Assembly: GCA_019925095.2 (NCBI GenBank)
Contig: CM034390.1
Span: 1,227,501 to 1,291,500, forward strand
Length of the DNA stretch: 64,000 nucleotides
Direction of reading: 5' to 3'
Source of the DNA: Dendrolimus kikuchii
Taxonomy: Eukaryota > Arthropoda > Insecta > Lepidoptera > Lasiocampidae
Shown here piece after piece: positions 18,959-29,250 of the stretch; the first letter of the stretch is position 1, and each line of letters begins with the position of its first letter. The position numbers were made by a program, and so were the translations under genes. Below the pieces are notes generated by a model. That model was given only the letters and a program-made list of their open reading frames with translations, was not told the origin of the DNA and did not search any database.

Positions 18959-19600
18959 GGATAATAAGGGAGGGGGGGGGGTTACTCTTTTTTATATTTT
19001 GTTTTCTTATTCTCTTTTGTAATTGCAAATCTTATTTTCTAATACATTTACCTATTTGCTATTACGATTGTATATCTTTCTAGTTAATTAATTCTATTTA
19101 TTACATGTTTGTTTATTATATCTATATCATGTTATCTATTTATTTATTACTTAATTATTACATTTCTATTATTTGCAGGTCGGGGTATTTACATTCTTAA
19201 TACTTAATTTTTTCTCACGCTGTATAAATATATACAATTATATATTACAAGTGTTTTTGTTGACCCATTGCGTTCAATAACCACTTTTGCTATTTTAATT
19301 GCGTACTTAATAAACTCGCGCTGCTTGTTTCCGAGTAGTTATTGGATATTTTCCCTGTTTATATCGTTGTGCCAGTCCAAAGCAAAGAGGGGGCAGTCGA
19401 AGATTTTAGTTAGATTAGACGCTACTGATTTATAAACTGAAAGTGTTATACCTAAACGATAATTTAAAATACCTTTTGCTACAAAAAATATACTTAGTAA
19501 AGGCTCGAAGTATTATGTCATCCCATACACTTTCGATTCTATTGGTTTGGCGCAAATTATAGTCTAATGGTGGTCTTTTCTTTCACCATATCCCAATTAA
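18959..19600. other. AT-rich stretch, G-run at 18968
   Basis: A run of about twelve G residues interrupted once lies at 18968-18980. Otherwise there is simple AT-rich DNA up to the right arm of the composite element. No gene was seen. Confidence 0.35.
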
Positions 19601-19696
19601 TTGAGGTCGGCACAATACGTTTTGTCCTTCACACACTCCTTTATTATGGCATACATTTTCTGTCACATCACAAATCATCATATCATCCTTCACACA

Positions 19697-19860
19697 GCAG
19701 AAGATGATGTCAGGAGCCTTAAGAACAGACGAGCGTGCATGACAAAAGTTATGAATGTCAAAGAAGCAAGTGAGGTGTGTAAAAATAAGCCTAAATGGCG
19801 CTCTGTTGTTCGTGCCTACCCCGCAAGGGAACTGGCGTGAAGTTATGTATGTATGTATCC
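19697..19860 (+). mobile_element. RTE-like LINE 3' end, copy 2
   Basis: Plus-strand copy that begins inside 'EDDVRSLKNRRAC', ends at 'YPARELA' plus stop, and has the ATGTATGTATG tail. Strongly 5'-truncated. Confidence 0.8.
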
Positions 19861-19989
19861 TTCACACAATCCAGCCATCTTTTTTTTGGTCTACCTTTAC
19901 ATTTGTACCCATCCATCTTGTAGTTTAACATTTTTTTTGTTACGTGACTTTCATCCCTCCTCATTATATGCCAATACCAACTTAATCAT

Positions 19990-20300
19990 ATCCGTGCAGG
20001 AACGGAGAAAGAATACAATTTTCTGTGGCCGGGCGGCCTGTCGTAAGAGGCGACAAAACAACCCACAGCCAGGTGGTAGGGCATTTGCCCGACTGGATGG
20101 CTACCACCCCTGGTCTAGAGTATGTCGCCATAACAACCTTGAGTTGTGTTCCGGCATTAGTGATCAGGTTCCAGTCTCCCTTAAGAGAGCAGCAGCGCAT
20201 TTGTAGCACCTTTGGTGTTGCAAATGTCCATAGGCGATGGTAACCGCTTTCCATCAAGTGGGCCGTCTGCCTGTCTGCTGAACTCCTGCAATAAAAAAAA
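19990..20300 (+). repeat. CAATAAAA short retroposon, copy 2 (family A)
   Basis: A full-length plus-strand copy from ATCCGTGCAGGAACGG to CTCCTGCAATAAAAAAAA. Confidence 0.8.
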
Positions 20301-20920
20301 ATCTTCCTCTCAATTTTCCAGTCACGGGTGCAACTTTCAAAGATCCCCTTATGTACTCATTTCTCACCTTATCCATTCTTGTAACACCACACATCCATCT
20401 CAACATTCTCATCTCAACTGAGTGGAGACGTTTGCGGTTTATCACTTTAGTGGCTGTATTATTACATTAAGGTTCAATTTCTGTGAAGGAATGCTAAACA
20501 ACAAACTAAGAAAGTAACCAAGTATACAGATAGATACTTGGAAAAGTTCCGCGTGTTTGTATTAACAAACATTAGTATGTTAAAATTCAAATCACGCATT
20601 GTGAACGTATGTCTGCGATCTGAGCTGGTCGATAAGCTAGTATTCAATTAACTACGCATTAGAGTAGACATAGAGCACGTAATGTATATTAATAACTCGA
20701 ACATGTATTTGGTAGGTATGCAAGGTGTGTCGCAAAATAGGGCCAGTGAGTCAGATATCGAAGGATTTTCTTGGACGTGATATTACTATTGTTTTGATTG
20801 CTTTGTTTTATATTAGATACGCTTAGTGATACAAAAGAAAGATAGCGTCGATGAATAAGAAGATTGCGTGTGAACCAATTATACTACTTTCAATAACCGC
20901 ATAAAATATTTTTAAAAACA
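20301..20920. other. Noncoding; short LINE-like patch
   Basis: The minus-strand frame at 20254-20445 contains '[28 protein letters not shown]', a diverged LINE C-terminal motif (M-L-R-W-x-x-G). The remainder up to 20920 shows no feature. Confidence 0.45.
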
Positions 20921-20927
20921 AGCGGCG

Positions 20928-21118
20928 CGTTCCTTTACTATTTCACAACGCCCAATATGGCCGTGGCGAAAACGTCACTAATGACGTCATGATTTTAGCT
21001 CAAGCAGCGCTCACAACGACCCTTGTCAATAGGTGGGTCGAATAACAGTTCCACTTGAGTATACGATTGTGACGCCGGCAAGCAAGTGAAAAATCGTGGT
21101 CGTGAACATGGTCTCTAT
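20928..21118. repeat. MITE with CGTTCC ends, copy 2
   Basis: Begins CGTTCCTTTACTATTTCACAACG and contains GACGTCATGATTTT and AACAGTTCCACTTGAG. It is an inverted relative of 52950-53185. The right terminus is weak. Confidence 0.5.
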
Positions 21119-21430
21119 ATTATACCACGATCTCCCATATCATCACCATCCGAGAGTTAAATCCCGTTTACGTTCGGAACGTTTGCTCCGAGGCCCAGGG
21201 TTCGCTTTCCTACTTTACTTCTCCACTTCGCGCGGTCTTCGGCATCCTTTGTTTCGAAACCATTGGTACGTATATCATTCTTCACAAACACGCTCTCGCA
21301 TATATCGGAGTGAAAATCCTGGAGCTCATCTCCTCCTTCCTATCTCATCCCCCCTAATCCACCCACTCTATCCCATCTTAAAGATTGGCAACATAATGGC
21401 ATAGTCCCTAGGGTCGCAATCATCCATAGG
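21119..21430 (-). pseudogene. LINE fragment shared with 42450-42570
   Basis: The block CATCCGAGAGTTAAATCCC through TTCGCGCGGTCTTCGGCATCC recurs at about 42455-42560. On the minus strand it resembles the basic C-terminal end of LINE ORF2 proteins. It is decayed, with no open frame of useful length. Confidence 0.4.
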
Positions 21431-21529
21431 GGATGGTAATCACATTCCTTGAAGCGGATCGCCTGTCTGCCTGCTTGAGACAACAACAACAACACTACTC
21501 TTTATTGTACACCAATATTACAGAAAAAA

Positions 21530-22273
21530 AATCGAAATATATGCTGGGACATATAGTAGAAGTGAAACTTCAACGGACAAGTGGCAAAACGAATCGCAAC
21601 AAAATTTTAACTTGAAATTTTACGGGCAGATTGTTAATGAACTTGTCCAATTTAAAAATCCCGCCCGTAAAACTTCAAGTAAAAATTTTGTTACGATTCG
21701 TTTTGCCACTTGTCCGTTGAAGTTTCACTTCTACTATGTGTCCCAGGACACATTTCGATTTGTTAATGAACTTGTCCAATTTGAAAACCTGCCCGTAAAA
21801 CTTCAAGTTAAAATTTTGTTGCGATTCGTTTTGCCACTTGTCCGTTGAAGTTTCACTTCTACTATGTGTCCCAGGACACATTTCGATTTGTTAATGAACT
21901 TGTCCAATTTGAAAACCTGCCCGTAAAACTTCAAGTAAAATTTTTGTTGCGATTGGTTTTGCCACTTGTCCGTTGAAGTTTCCCTTCTACTATGTGTCCC
22001 AGCACACATTTCGATTTTTCGCAGGTTGACTGCAAATCATGATTTGGTTAGGTTAGGTACAATTTAAGGAATGCATTTTTTATTTTAAACATATTTTATT
22101 TTATCAAACAAAAAAACTGAATTCGATCCGGAACCAAAAAACGTCCCATTATGCCGCCTCTCACCACGCGATATACCTTCTACTCGCTTCACGCGGCCGT
22201 AACGCTTCTTCGTGACAGAAAAAAAATCCTAATGCCCCCCCCCCTCTGTGTATAGAAGTTTCACTTCAAAATA
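21530..22273. repeat. Large palindromic element with tandem-expanded arm, copy 3 (family B)
   Basis: Starts CGAAATATATGCTGGGACAT and ends TAGAAGTTTCACTTC. The right arm plus loop is present three times in tandem with a 128-129-bp period (units at about 21632, 21761 and 21889). Each unit runs from TGTTAATGAACTTGTCC to CCAGGACACATTTCG. Fewer than ten differences separate the units, so the expansion is recent. Confidence 0.8.
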
Positions 22274-22505
22274 GTAGAAGTGAATGTGTAAAACCTGTTC
22301 ATGCCTCAGGCCTAATAAGTCATGTTTGAATCAATTTATACAGTTCGTCATTGATACCGTGTCATACTTGAAGCCAATAGTTAATGGAGTCAATTGAATA
22401 AATTGACCTCTGAGATTGATACTAATCTTCTTAATTATATTAAATATTTCATTGTGTAATCGAATCAGTTCACACCTGTTAACAGATCCAATGTACGAGT
22501 AAAAT

Positions 22506-23310
22506 AGTTTTTGAAGTGAAACTTCTATATACACGAGGGGTATTAGGATTTTTTCTGTCACGAAAAAGCGTTACGGCCGCGTGGAAAGAGTAGAAGGTAT
22601 ATCACGTGGTGAGAGGCGGCATAATTTTAGAGTAGCCTATGAATGTTTTTTTTCGGTTCCAGATCGAATTCAGTTTTTTTGTTTTATAAAATAAAATGTT
22701 TAAATAAAAAATGAATTAATTAAAATGTACCTTTTTTTTACACAAGGGCAGAACCTTGGGGGATAATTCGAGACCTAGTGTGGGATTCGCCAGATCGGGG
22801 GTGGCACTAGCATGCCCAGTCAAAACTGGTGCCATGCTATTGCCACTCCCCGGTTATATATCCCCAGTTATAGGGATACCCACTAAAACCCCTGGGTGTT
22901 CCGTCCTTCGCCTTATGCCAGGGCTACGGGTATATGACCTAGCCTCTCCGCAGCCCTGGCAGGCGTGGGCCTCGCAAGGCCAATTCCACTGCCGGGGGAC
23001 TACTTTTGTCCCCCAGCCAATAAAATGTACCTAACCTAACCAAATCATAATTTGCAGTAAACCTGCGAAAAATCGAAATGTGTGCTGGGACACATAGCAG
23101 AAGTGAAACTTCAACTGACAAGTGGCAAAACGAATCGCAACAATTTTTTTAACATGAAGTTTTGCGGCCAGATTGTTAATGTACTTGTCCAATTTGAAAA
23201 TCTGCCCGTATAACTGCAAGTTAAAATTTTGTTGCGATTCGTCTTTTCACTTTTCCGTTGAAGTTTCACTTCTACTATGTGTTCCAGCACACATTTCGAT
23301 TTTTTTTAAA
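22506..23310. repeat. Large palindromic element, inverted copy 4 (family B)
   Basis: Reads in the opposite direction to copy 3, from GAAGTGAAACTTC at 22515 to CACACATTTCGATTT at 23303. Together the two form a 1.8-kb inverted repeat around a 230-bp spacer. It is interrupted by the retroposon at 22733-23020. Confidence 0.78.
22733..23020 (-). mobile_element. 288-bp poly(A) retroposon inserted in family B
   Basis: Flanked by a perfect 12-bp duplication TAAAATGTACCT (22721-22732 and 23021-23032). It starts on the + strand with a T-run, so the element is on the minus strand with a poly(A) tail. It is GC-richer than its surroundings and contains GGTTTTAGTGGGTA (minus strand), a phrase shared with the retroposon at 27430-27865. 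It is probably the 3' end of a LINE; no tRNA-like promoter is visible. Confidence 0.75.
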
Positions 23311-23584
23311 AGTGTCTGTCAAAACTTATGGCCTGCAGGAAGTGTCTGGCAACTGTATGCCTTTGTTTATAACAATATCATATATGACATATGCAAAAAC
23401 TAGCCTTGCTACTTTGACGTAAGTTAGCATGGCTTTTTTCCACCTTTGATACCTGCTACCTGAAAAACGGCCCCGCTTTCAGCTTAGCGAGTATCCATCC
23501 CTTTCTAGGTTTATGTTAAAACTACCGATCCTAAAAATTTCATCTTTCCTAAAATCACGCCATTCTGGGGTGACTGGGATGTCA
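23311..23584. other. Noncoding spacer
   Basis: No gene or repeat that I can name. Confidence 0.3.
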
Positions 23585-24752
23585 CTCTATCTATATATAT
23601 AAAAATCAATTGCCACTTTTCGTTGTAATTTTATAACTTGAGAACGACTTTACCGATTTTGATGAAATTTTGTGTGTGTGTGTGTGTTTGAGTGGGTCCC
23701 GGGATGGTTTACATCCACAATTGGAACCGGTAGGTGGCGCTGAGATCAGGTTCTACAATTCTCCTTATCACCGGGAGCGATTTAGGTGATTTTGTTTTTG
23801 TGTGTTTAAGTGGGTTCCCGAATGGTTTAGATTCGCAAAAAGAACCGGTAGGAGGCGCTGAGATCGGGTTCTAGAATCCTCCTAATCACCGGGAGCGATT
23901 TTGGTGATTTTGTTTTTGTGTGTTTGAGTGGGTTCCCGGATGGTTTAGATTCGAAAAAAGAACCGGTAGGTGGCGCTGAGATCGGGTTCTACAATTCTCC
24001 TTATCACCTGGAGCGATTTTGGTGATTTTGTTTTTGTGTGTTTGAGTGGGTTCCCGGATGGTTTAGATTCGCAAAAAGAACCGGTAGGAGGCGCTGAGAT
24101 CGGGTTCTAGAATCCTCCTAATCACCGGGAGCGATTTTGGTGATTTTGTTTTTGTGTGTTTGAGTGGGTTCCCGGATGGTTTAGATTCGAAAAAAGAACC
24201 GGTAGGTGGCGCTGAGATCGGGTTCTACAATTCTCCTTATCACCTGGAGCGATTTTGGTGATTTTGTTTTTGTGTGTTTGAGTGGGTTCCCGGATGGTTT
24301 AGATTCGCAAAAAGAACCGGTAGGTGGCGCTGAGATCGGGTTCTAGAATCCTCCTAATCACCGGGAGCGATTTTGGTGATTTTGTTTTTGTGTGTTTGAG
24401 TGGGTTCCCGGATGGTTTAGATTCGCAAAAAGAACCGGTAGGTGGCGCTGAGATCGGGTTCTACAATTCTCCTTATCACCTGGAGCGATTTTGGTGATTT
24501 TGTTTTTGTGTGTTTGAGTGGGTTCCCGGATGGTTTAGATTCGCAAAAAGAACCGGTAGGTGGCGCTGAGATCGGGTTCTAGAATCCTCCTAATTACCGG
24601 GAGCGATTTTGTTGATTTTGTTCTTGTGTGTTTGAGTGGGTTCCCGGATGGTTTAAATCCACAATTGGAACCGGTAGGTGGCGCTGAGATCGGGTCCTAG
24701 ATTTTTATATTTTCAGGGCAGGACAACGTCTGCCGGGGCCGCTAGTAATTTA
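23585..24752 (-). repeat. Family J repeat with internal tandem expansion
   Basis: The outer parts match family J in inverse orientation: ATCTATATATATAAAAATC on the left, and CAGGGCAGGACAACGTCTGCCGG followed by CTAGT on the right. Between them the CGGTAGGTGGCGCTGAGATC segment is amplified into the 118-bp array listed next. A (GT)n run sits at about 23670-23688. Confidence 0.75.
23685..24700. repeat. 118-bp minisatellite, about nine units, alternating types
   Basis: The marker GGTTCCCG recurs at an exact spacing of 118 bp from 23813 to 24639. Two unit types alternate: type 1 has CTACAATTCTCCTTATCACC, and type 2 has CTAGAATCCTCCTAATCACC. The true repeat is therefore a 236-bp dimer. The first and last units keep the parental AATTGGAACC variant. 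Confidence 0.92.
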
Positions 24753-25040
24753 TAAAGATATAGTGTGAATTATCCAAAATACAATGATTTTTCATCATTA
24801 CGCGGGTGAGACCGCGGGGCTCAGCTAGTTTGGTATAAGGGTACTGTAGCGACTGGAATTGCTTGTCCAGGTAAAAGTAGAAATCTATACGGGGTTTAGT
24901 CGACACGAGCCAGTCGCTTACTCACACCCGCCTTGTCACCTCGTATACTGTAATTTCAAGTTATAATAATATAATAAATGAGATTTAAGAATTCCTGTGC
25001 TTAATTGAAGAGGCCTGATCCCAAGACACATAGAGCTATT
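24753..25040. other. Noncoding; possible LTR-like segment
   Basis: TGTAGCGACTGGAATTGC (24846) to CCAAGACACA (25031) has TG...CA ends and an AATAAA-like word, which would fit a small solo LTR. No flanking duplication could be read, so this is only a suggestion. Confidence 0.3.
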
Positions 25041-25361
25041 ATCCGTGCAGGAACGGAGAAAGAATACAATTTCCTGCGGCCGGGCGGCCCGTCGTAAGAG
25101 GCGACTAAACAACCTACAGCCTGGTGGTAGGGCATTTGCCCGACTGGATGGCTACCACCCCTGGTCTAAAGCATGTCGCCATAACAACCTTGAGTTGTGT
25201 TCCAACATTAGTGACCAGGTTCCAGTGACGCTTAAGAGAGCAGCAGCGCATTTGTAGCACCTTTAGTGTTGCAAATGTCCATAGGCGATGGTAACCGCTT
25301 TCCATCAAGTGGGCCGTCTACCTGTCTGCTGAAGTCCTGCAATAAAAATAATAAAAAAAAA
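25041..25361 (+). repeat. CAATAAAA short retroposon, copy 3 (family A)
   Basis: Full-length plus-strand copy from ATCCGTGCAGG to CCTGCAATAAAAATAATAAAAAAAA. Confidence 0.8.
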
Positions 25362-25689
25362 GCTAGAAGAACACCGACAGTACCTTCTTAAAGCGCACAA
25401 CAAACAAACATGTTTGAAAGCGCAGGAAATCCGGCGATATCCTTGCGCTTTTAGAACTTTCAGACGTATTCTGCATATCTATACTATAAATAAATAACTT
25501 AATATTATTATTACATATCTTCGCCCTCGATGCATAACTATAATTCCAAAGTATGAACTTCACACTGTGAGGCAGATGTTTCTGGTTACGCGAGAACTAT
25601 AAATACTATTTTTTAGCTATAAATATGACTCAATTATAATGATGAATCAGCTCAACAAATAATTCCAAAACCAAAATTTCAATAACATC
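25362..25689. other. AT-rich, nothing seen
   Basis: Noncoding sequence between two repeats. Confidence 0.35.
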
Positions 25690-25912
25690 TATTATACACT
25701 CGCTGTCCCGGCAGACTTTGTTCTGCCCCGAAGAAATAAAATTTAGAACCCGATTCCAGCGCCACCTACCGGGTCCAAATGTAAGCTGTCCTATCTTTCA
25801 AGTCGGATCAAACTGCACACGGTGTGCAAATTTGATTTAAATCGGTCAAGTAGTTCAGGAGTCCATCGCGGACAAACAACGTGACACGTAATTTATATAT
25901 ATTAAGATTATT
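25690..25912 (+). repeat. Family J repeat, copy 2
   Basis: Runs from CACTCGCTGTCCCGGCAGAC to GTAATTTATATATATTAAGAT. It is about 90% similar to 18741-18958 by eye. It is followed directly by the tail of a family A copy. Confidence 0.65.
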
Positions 25913-25914
25913 AT

Positions 25915-26173
25915 TATTATTTTTTTATTGCAGGAGATCAGCAGACAGGCAGACGGCCCACTTGATGGAAAGCGGTTACCACCGCCTATAGACATTTGCA
26001 ACACCAAAGTTGCTACAAATAAGAGAAACTGTTTTTGTTATGGCGACATACTTTTTTTTTTTTTTTCTTTTTTCCTGGTGGGCCCGGGCGAACGAGATTG
26101 CCTGGGCTGATAGGCGACATACTTTAGACCAGGGGTGGTGGCCATCCAGTCGGGCAAATGCCCTACCACCTGG
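25915..26173 (-). repeat. CAATAAAA short retroposon, rearranged copy (family A)
   Basis: Starts with the T-rich tail and CAGGAGATCAGCAGAC, then lacks part of the middle (after TTGCTACAAAT). It carries a small insertion at 26055-26112 and ends at CCTACCACCTGG without its head. Confidence 0.7.
26055..26112 (-). mobile_element. 58-bp truncated retroposon insertion
   Basis: Flanked by GGCGACATACTTT (26042-26054 and 26113-26125). It begins with a T-run on the + strand and ends CCTGGGCTGATA. It is best read as a very short 5'-truncated poly(A) insertion on the minus strand. Confidence 0.65.
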
Positions 26174-26455
26174 TAATTATTATAAAATTAGATTAGATTA
26201 GATTATAATAAAACTGTAGAGGACGAATTTCTGTACAATGAAAAAAATGCTAAAAACCGAGTCAGGGGATGTAAGAAGTGAAATAGAACTAATTTAGTTT
26301 TCAATTTTTTGTTTCTCTGTTCGTACGGGCTAATCTCTGAAACGACTGGACCGATTTCAATGAAAATTTTGTGTGGTGGTAGCTTATATCCCTGGTCAAC
26401 ATATAGGATACTTTTGATACCGAAAAATTAAAGAGTTCCCGTGGGATAGTTAAAC
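26174..26455. other. Noncoding, RTE-type tail phrases
   Basis: TCTCTGAAACGACTGGACCGATTTCAATG is a phrase common to insect LINE/RTE 3' tails. No gene. Confidence 0.35.
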
Positions 26456-26467
26456 AAACTTTAACTA

Positions 26468-26835
26468 ATATTTTCTTAAGTTTTCGCGACTTGTATACAT
26501 AATAAAACTACGTTTTAACGGTTTTAAGCGTACAACGGAACACAAACCAACTTGACTGATAATTACTTTTATTTTTCCTTTCACCCATTTTAATATTATA
26601 TAAAATTATTAGAGCTAGGCATGTTTGCTGAAGAGTTTCTTGCGCCGCTTGTTCTCTTCAAACAAAATTAAAATTAATAAGTTGGCGGTAGGCTAAATAA
26701 AACTTTAACAATACTCGTTGACACTTGACATCTTTGTCTTCCGTGATCACGGCCACTGAACAGTGGCAGAAACGTCGGAAAAACCAAAATCAAATAAAAT
26801 TACCGCGCTTAAAACCGTTAAAACGTAGTTTTATT
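26468..26835 (-). mobile_element. Fold-back retroelement, copy 2 (family C)
   Basis: Same ends as the copy at 4375: left AATATTTTCTTAAG with the extension, right AAAACGTAGTTTTATT. Flanked by the 12-bp duplication AAACTTTAACTA (26456-26467 and 26836-26847). The left arm is short and joins the inner sequence ACAACGGAACACAAACC directly, so this copy is asymmetric. Confidence 0.78.
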
Positions 26836-26985
26836 AAACTTTAACTACTTAAACAGCTTATTATACGACTTATGCAGCTAATTAAGTATTGATATTGCCG
26901 GTATCATCATACGATAAAACAATAATAGGCTACTTACTTCGTTCTCATACCACTTATTTGCGCTCTAGTAATAATCTGTCCTTAA

Positions 26986-27303
26986 TTTTTTTTTTTTTTT
27001 ATTGCAGGAGTTCAGCAGACAGGCAGACGGCCCACCTAATGGAAAGCGGTTACCATCGCCTATGGTCATTTGCAACACCAAAGGTACTACAAATGCGCTG
27101 CTGCTCTCTTAAGGGAGACTGGAACCTGGTCACTAATGCCGGAACACAACACAAGGATGTTATGGTGGCATACTCTAGACCAGGGGTGGTCGCTATCCAG
27201 TCGAGCAAATACCCCACCACCTGGCTGTGGGTTGTTTAGTCGCCTCTTACGACAGGCCGCCAGGCCGCAGGAAATTGTATTCTTTCTCCATTCCTGCACG
27301 GAT
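26986..27303 (-). repeat. CAATAAAA short retroposon, copy 5 (family A)
   Basis: Full-length minus-strand copy; poly(T) at 26986-27000, head GTTCCTGCACGGAT at 27303. Confidence 0.8.
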
Positions 27304-27309
27304 AAAATG

Positions 27310-27940
27310 ACGGAAAAATGACACCAGTACACGCTTCTTCCATCGTTGATAACTCCTTAACAATACAGGCTGTCCGTTTATGGAAGTCACTGCCACTCAA
27401 CATCAAATAAGCCAAATCCATATGGTCTTCCACGCGGACGCCGGCGGTTGGCTGGCATCCAGAGACGCAGGTATGCGCATGACTTCCCACCCTGAATAAT
27501 ACCGCTTCGGGGGGCCTTTAGCTATCAAGGGAGCAAAGGATTCATCAGCCCCGCTGACGAAGTTAATGTGTTCTGATTTCCGGGGCACATTCAGGCACTT
27601 TTTGCGCTGGATCGGACTGGGCGTAACTACGTTCGAAGTCTCAGCCTTTCCTACATAAAAAGCGCGGGGCACATGGGAGGAGGGTGGTTTTAGTGGGTAG
27701 TGGTTGTTGCCCGTGCAACTTCTCGGAGTCTCCACACAAGCCGGTTGATTACTGTTTGGATTGCCCCTTAAATTAAGGGAAATCCTCCATGAACAACTAT
27801 GGTCTAATCCCTTGCAAAGGACCCGGTATTGTGGGTAAATAGCATTTGCCCCGCCTTAAAAAAAACCATATGGTCTTATAAACTAACAGTTACTAAATAT
27901 CTTTGGTCGTCGCAAATTTAAAACATGCTGCTGATTCTAT
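27310..27940 (+). pseudogene. LINE ORF2 C-terminal fragment split by a retroposon
   Basis: Before the insertion the plus strand reads 'IQAVRLWKSLPLNIK'. After it, translation resumes as 'SIWSYKLTVTKYLWSS'. The A-V-R-L-W-x-S-L-P motif followed by a tail like this is typical of the C-terminus of CR1/Jockey-type LINE ORF2 proteins. It contains an in-frame stop and is cut by the insert at 27430-27865, so it is dead. Confidence 0.6.
27430..27865 (+). mobile_element. 436-bp poly(A) retroposon insertion
   Basis: Flanked by a perfect 12-bp duplication CCATATGGTCTT (27418-27429 and 27866-27877). It ends with a run of nine A residues. The interior contains GGTTTTAGTGGGTAGTGG and is GC-rich. The 110-residue frame on its minus strand is a by-product. 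It is likely a LINE 3' end (R1/Jockey-type). Confidence 0.8.
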
Positions 27941-27951
27941 ATATAGTGTGA

Positions 27952-28145
27952 CTAGCTGTGTCGCGACGTCGTCCGCCTGGAATTTGCTTTCAAAACCCTC
28001 CGATTTTGAAATACTCTTCATTAATGCTCCGCTCCTATTGGTGTTAGCGTGATGATATTGGGCTATCCAAAACTGAAAGAATTTTTCAAATCAGACCAGT
28101 AGTTCCTGAGATTAGCGCGTTCAATCAAACAATATTAGTATACTT
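27952..28145. repeat. Repeat with ACTAGCTGTG...GCGACGTCGTCCGC start
   Basis: A 0.2-kb block found again inverted at 54484-54686 and partly at 53941-54060. It contains CTCCGATTTTGAAATACTC and CTGAGATTAGCGCGTTCAATC. The CTAG-type end makes a Helitron relative possible. Confidence 0.55.
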
Positions 28146-28161
28146 ATATATATTGTCCTAT

Positions 28162-29238
28162 AATATTTTCTTAAGTTTTCGCGACTTGTATACATAATAA
28201 AACTACGTTTTAACGGTTTTAAGCGCGGTAATTTTATTTGATTTTGGTTTTTCCGACGTTTCGGCCACTTTTCAGTGGCCGTGATCACGGAAGACAAAGA
28301 TGTGTGTCAACGAGTATTGTTAAAGTTTTATTTAGCCTACCACCAACTTATTAATTTTAATTATTTAATTTTATTTTTAATTTTGTTTATGGTTATTATT
28401 TACTCTATGGGAGCTTAATCTAATTTACTACCGCTTCGCAACATGTTATGGCTTGAAGAGAAGAAGCGGCGCAAGAAACTCTTCAGCAAACATGCCTAGC
28501 TCTAATAATTTTATATAATGTTAAAATGGGTGGAAGGAAAAATAAAAGTAATTATCAGTCAAGTTGGTTTGTGTTCCGTTGTACGCAGAAAGAGCTCACA
28601 GTGTCTTGAGGTCTGGCAGCTGGTTTTTGCTGGGTTTGGGTCTTAATAGTTTTGATAATTGGATTCCAAACAGGTGGTACTTGCCAACCATTTTCTCTAT
28701 TGAAATTTGGGTGTTTTTTTTTCTTTCAATAGAGAAGATGGTTGGCAAGTACCACCTGTTTGGGATCCAATTATCAAAACTATTAAGACCCAAACCCAGC
28801 AAAAACCAGCTGCCAGACCTCAAGACACTGTGAGCTCTTTCTGCGTACAACGGAACACAAACCAACTTGACTGATAATTACTTTTATTTTTCCTTCCACC
28901 CATTTTAATATTATATAAAATTATTAGAGCTAGGCATGTTTGCTGAAGAGTTTCTTGCGCCGCTTCTTCTCTTCAAGCCATAACATGTTGCGAAGCGGTA
29001 GTAAATTAGATTAAGCTCCCATAGAGTAAATAATAACCATAAACAAAATTAAAAATAAAATTAAATAACTAAAATTAATAAGTTGGCGGTAGGCTAAATA
29101 AAACTTTAACAATACTCGTTGACACTTGACATCTTTGTCTTCCGTGATCACGGCCACTGAAAAGTGGCCGAAACGTCGGAAAAACCAAAATCAAATAAAA
29201 TTACCGCGCTTAAAACCGTTAAAACGTAGTTTTATTAT
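28162..29238 (-). mobile_element. Fold-back retroelement, 1.08-kb palindromic copy 3 (family C)
   Basis: The longest copy: an almost perfect palindrome centred near 28715, where TTGAAATTTGGGTG and a T-run separate the arms. Flanked by 15 bp of direct repeat, of which 12 (ATATTGTCCTAT at 28150-28161 and 29239-29250) fit the other copies. The two 89-residue frames on opposite strands encode the same sequence only because of the symmetry; neither resembles a known protein. The left end alone has the 33-nt extension. Confidence 0.82.
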
Positions 29239-29250
29239 ATATTGTCCTAT

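Larger units (their letters stand above)
18330..19560. repeat. Composite inverted-repeat element with nested insertions
   Basis: The left arm (18330-18390 continuing at 18599-18650) and the right arm (about 19460-19560) are inverted: AATACTTCAAGCCTTTACTA matches the reverse of TAGTAAAGGCTCGAAGTATT. The same terminal words occur at 55864-56420. The left arm is split by the family E MITE (18391-18598), and a family J repeat lies inside (18741-18958). The element has no coding region. Confidence 0.6.

Noticed and set aside
22025..22065. TTAGG-like telomeric words (GGTTAGGTTAGG) in family B
   Set aside because: Only two units and the same in every copy, so they belong to the element and are not a telomeric insertion.
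26735..26790. Hammerhead-like motif CTGAA...GGCCGAAACGTC in family C, as found in Penelope-type elements
   Set aside because: The core needs CUGANGA; the copies read CUGAAAA or CUGAACA, lacking the essential G, and the apparent stem is just the family palindrome.
27403..27735. 110-residue minus-strand frame
   Set aside because: It lies wholly inside a plus-strand poly(A) retroposon and has no recognisable domain.
28564..28865. Two 89-residue open frames with the same protein on opposite strands
   Set aside because: They are the two arms of the family C palindrome; no known domain, and no copy elsewhere keeps the frame.
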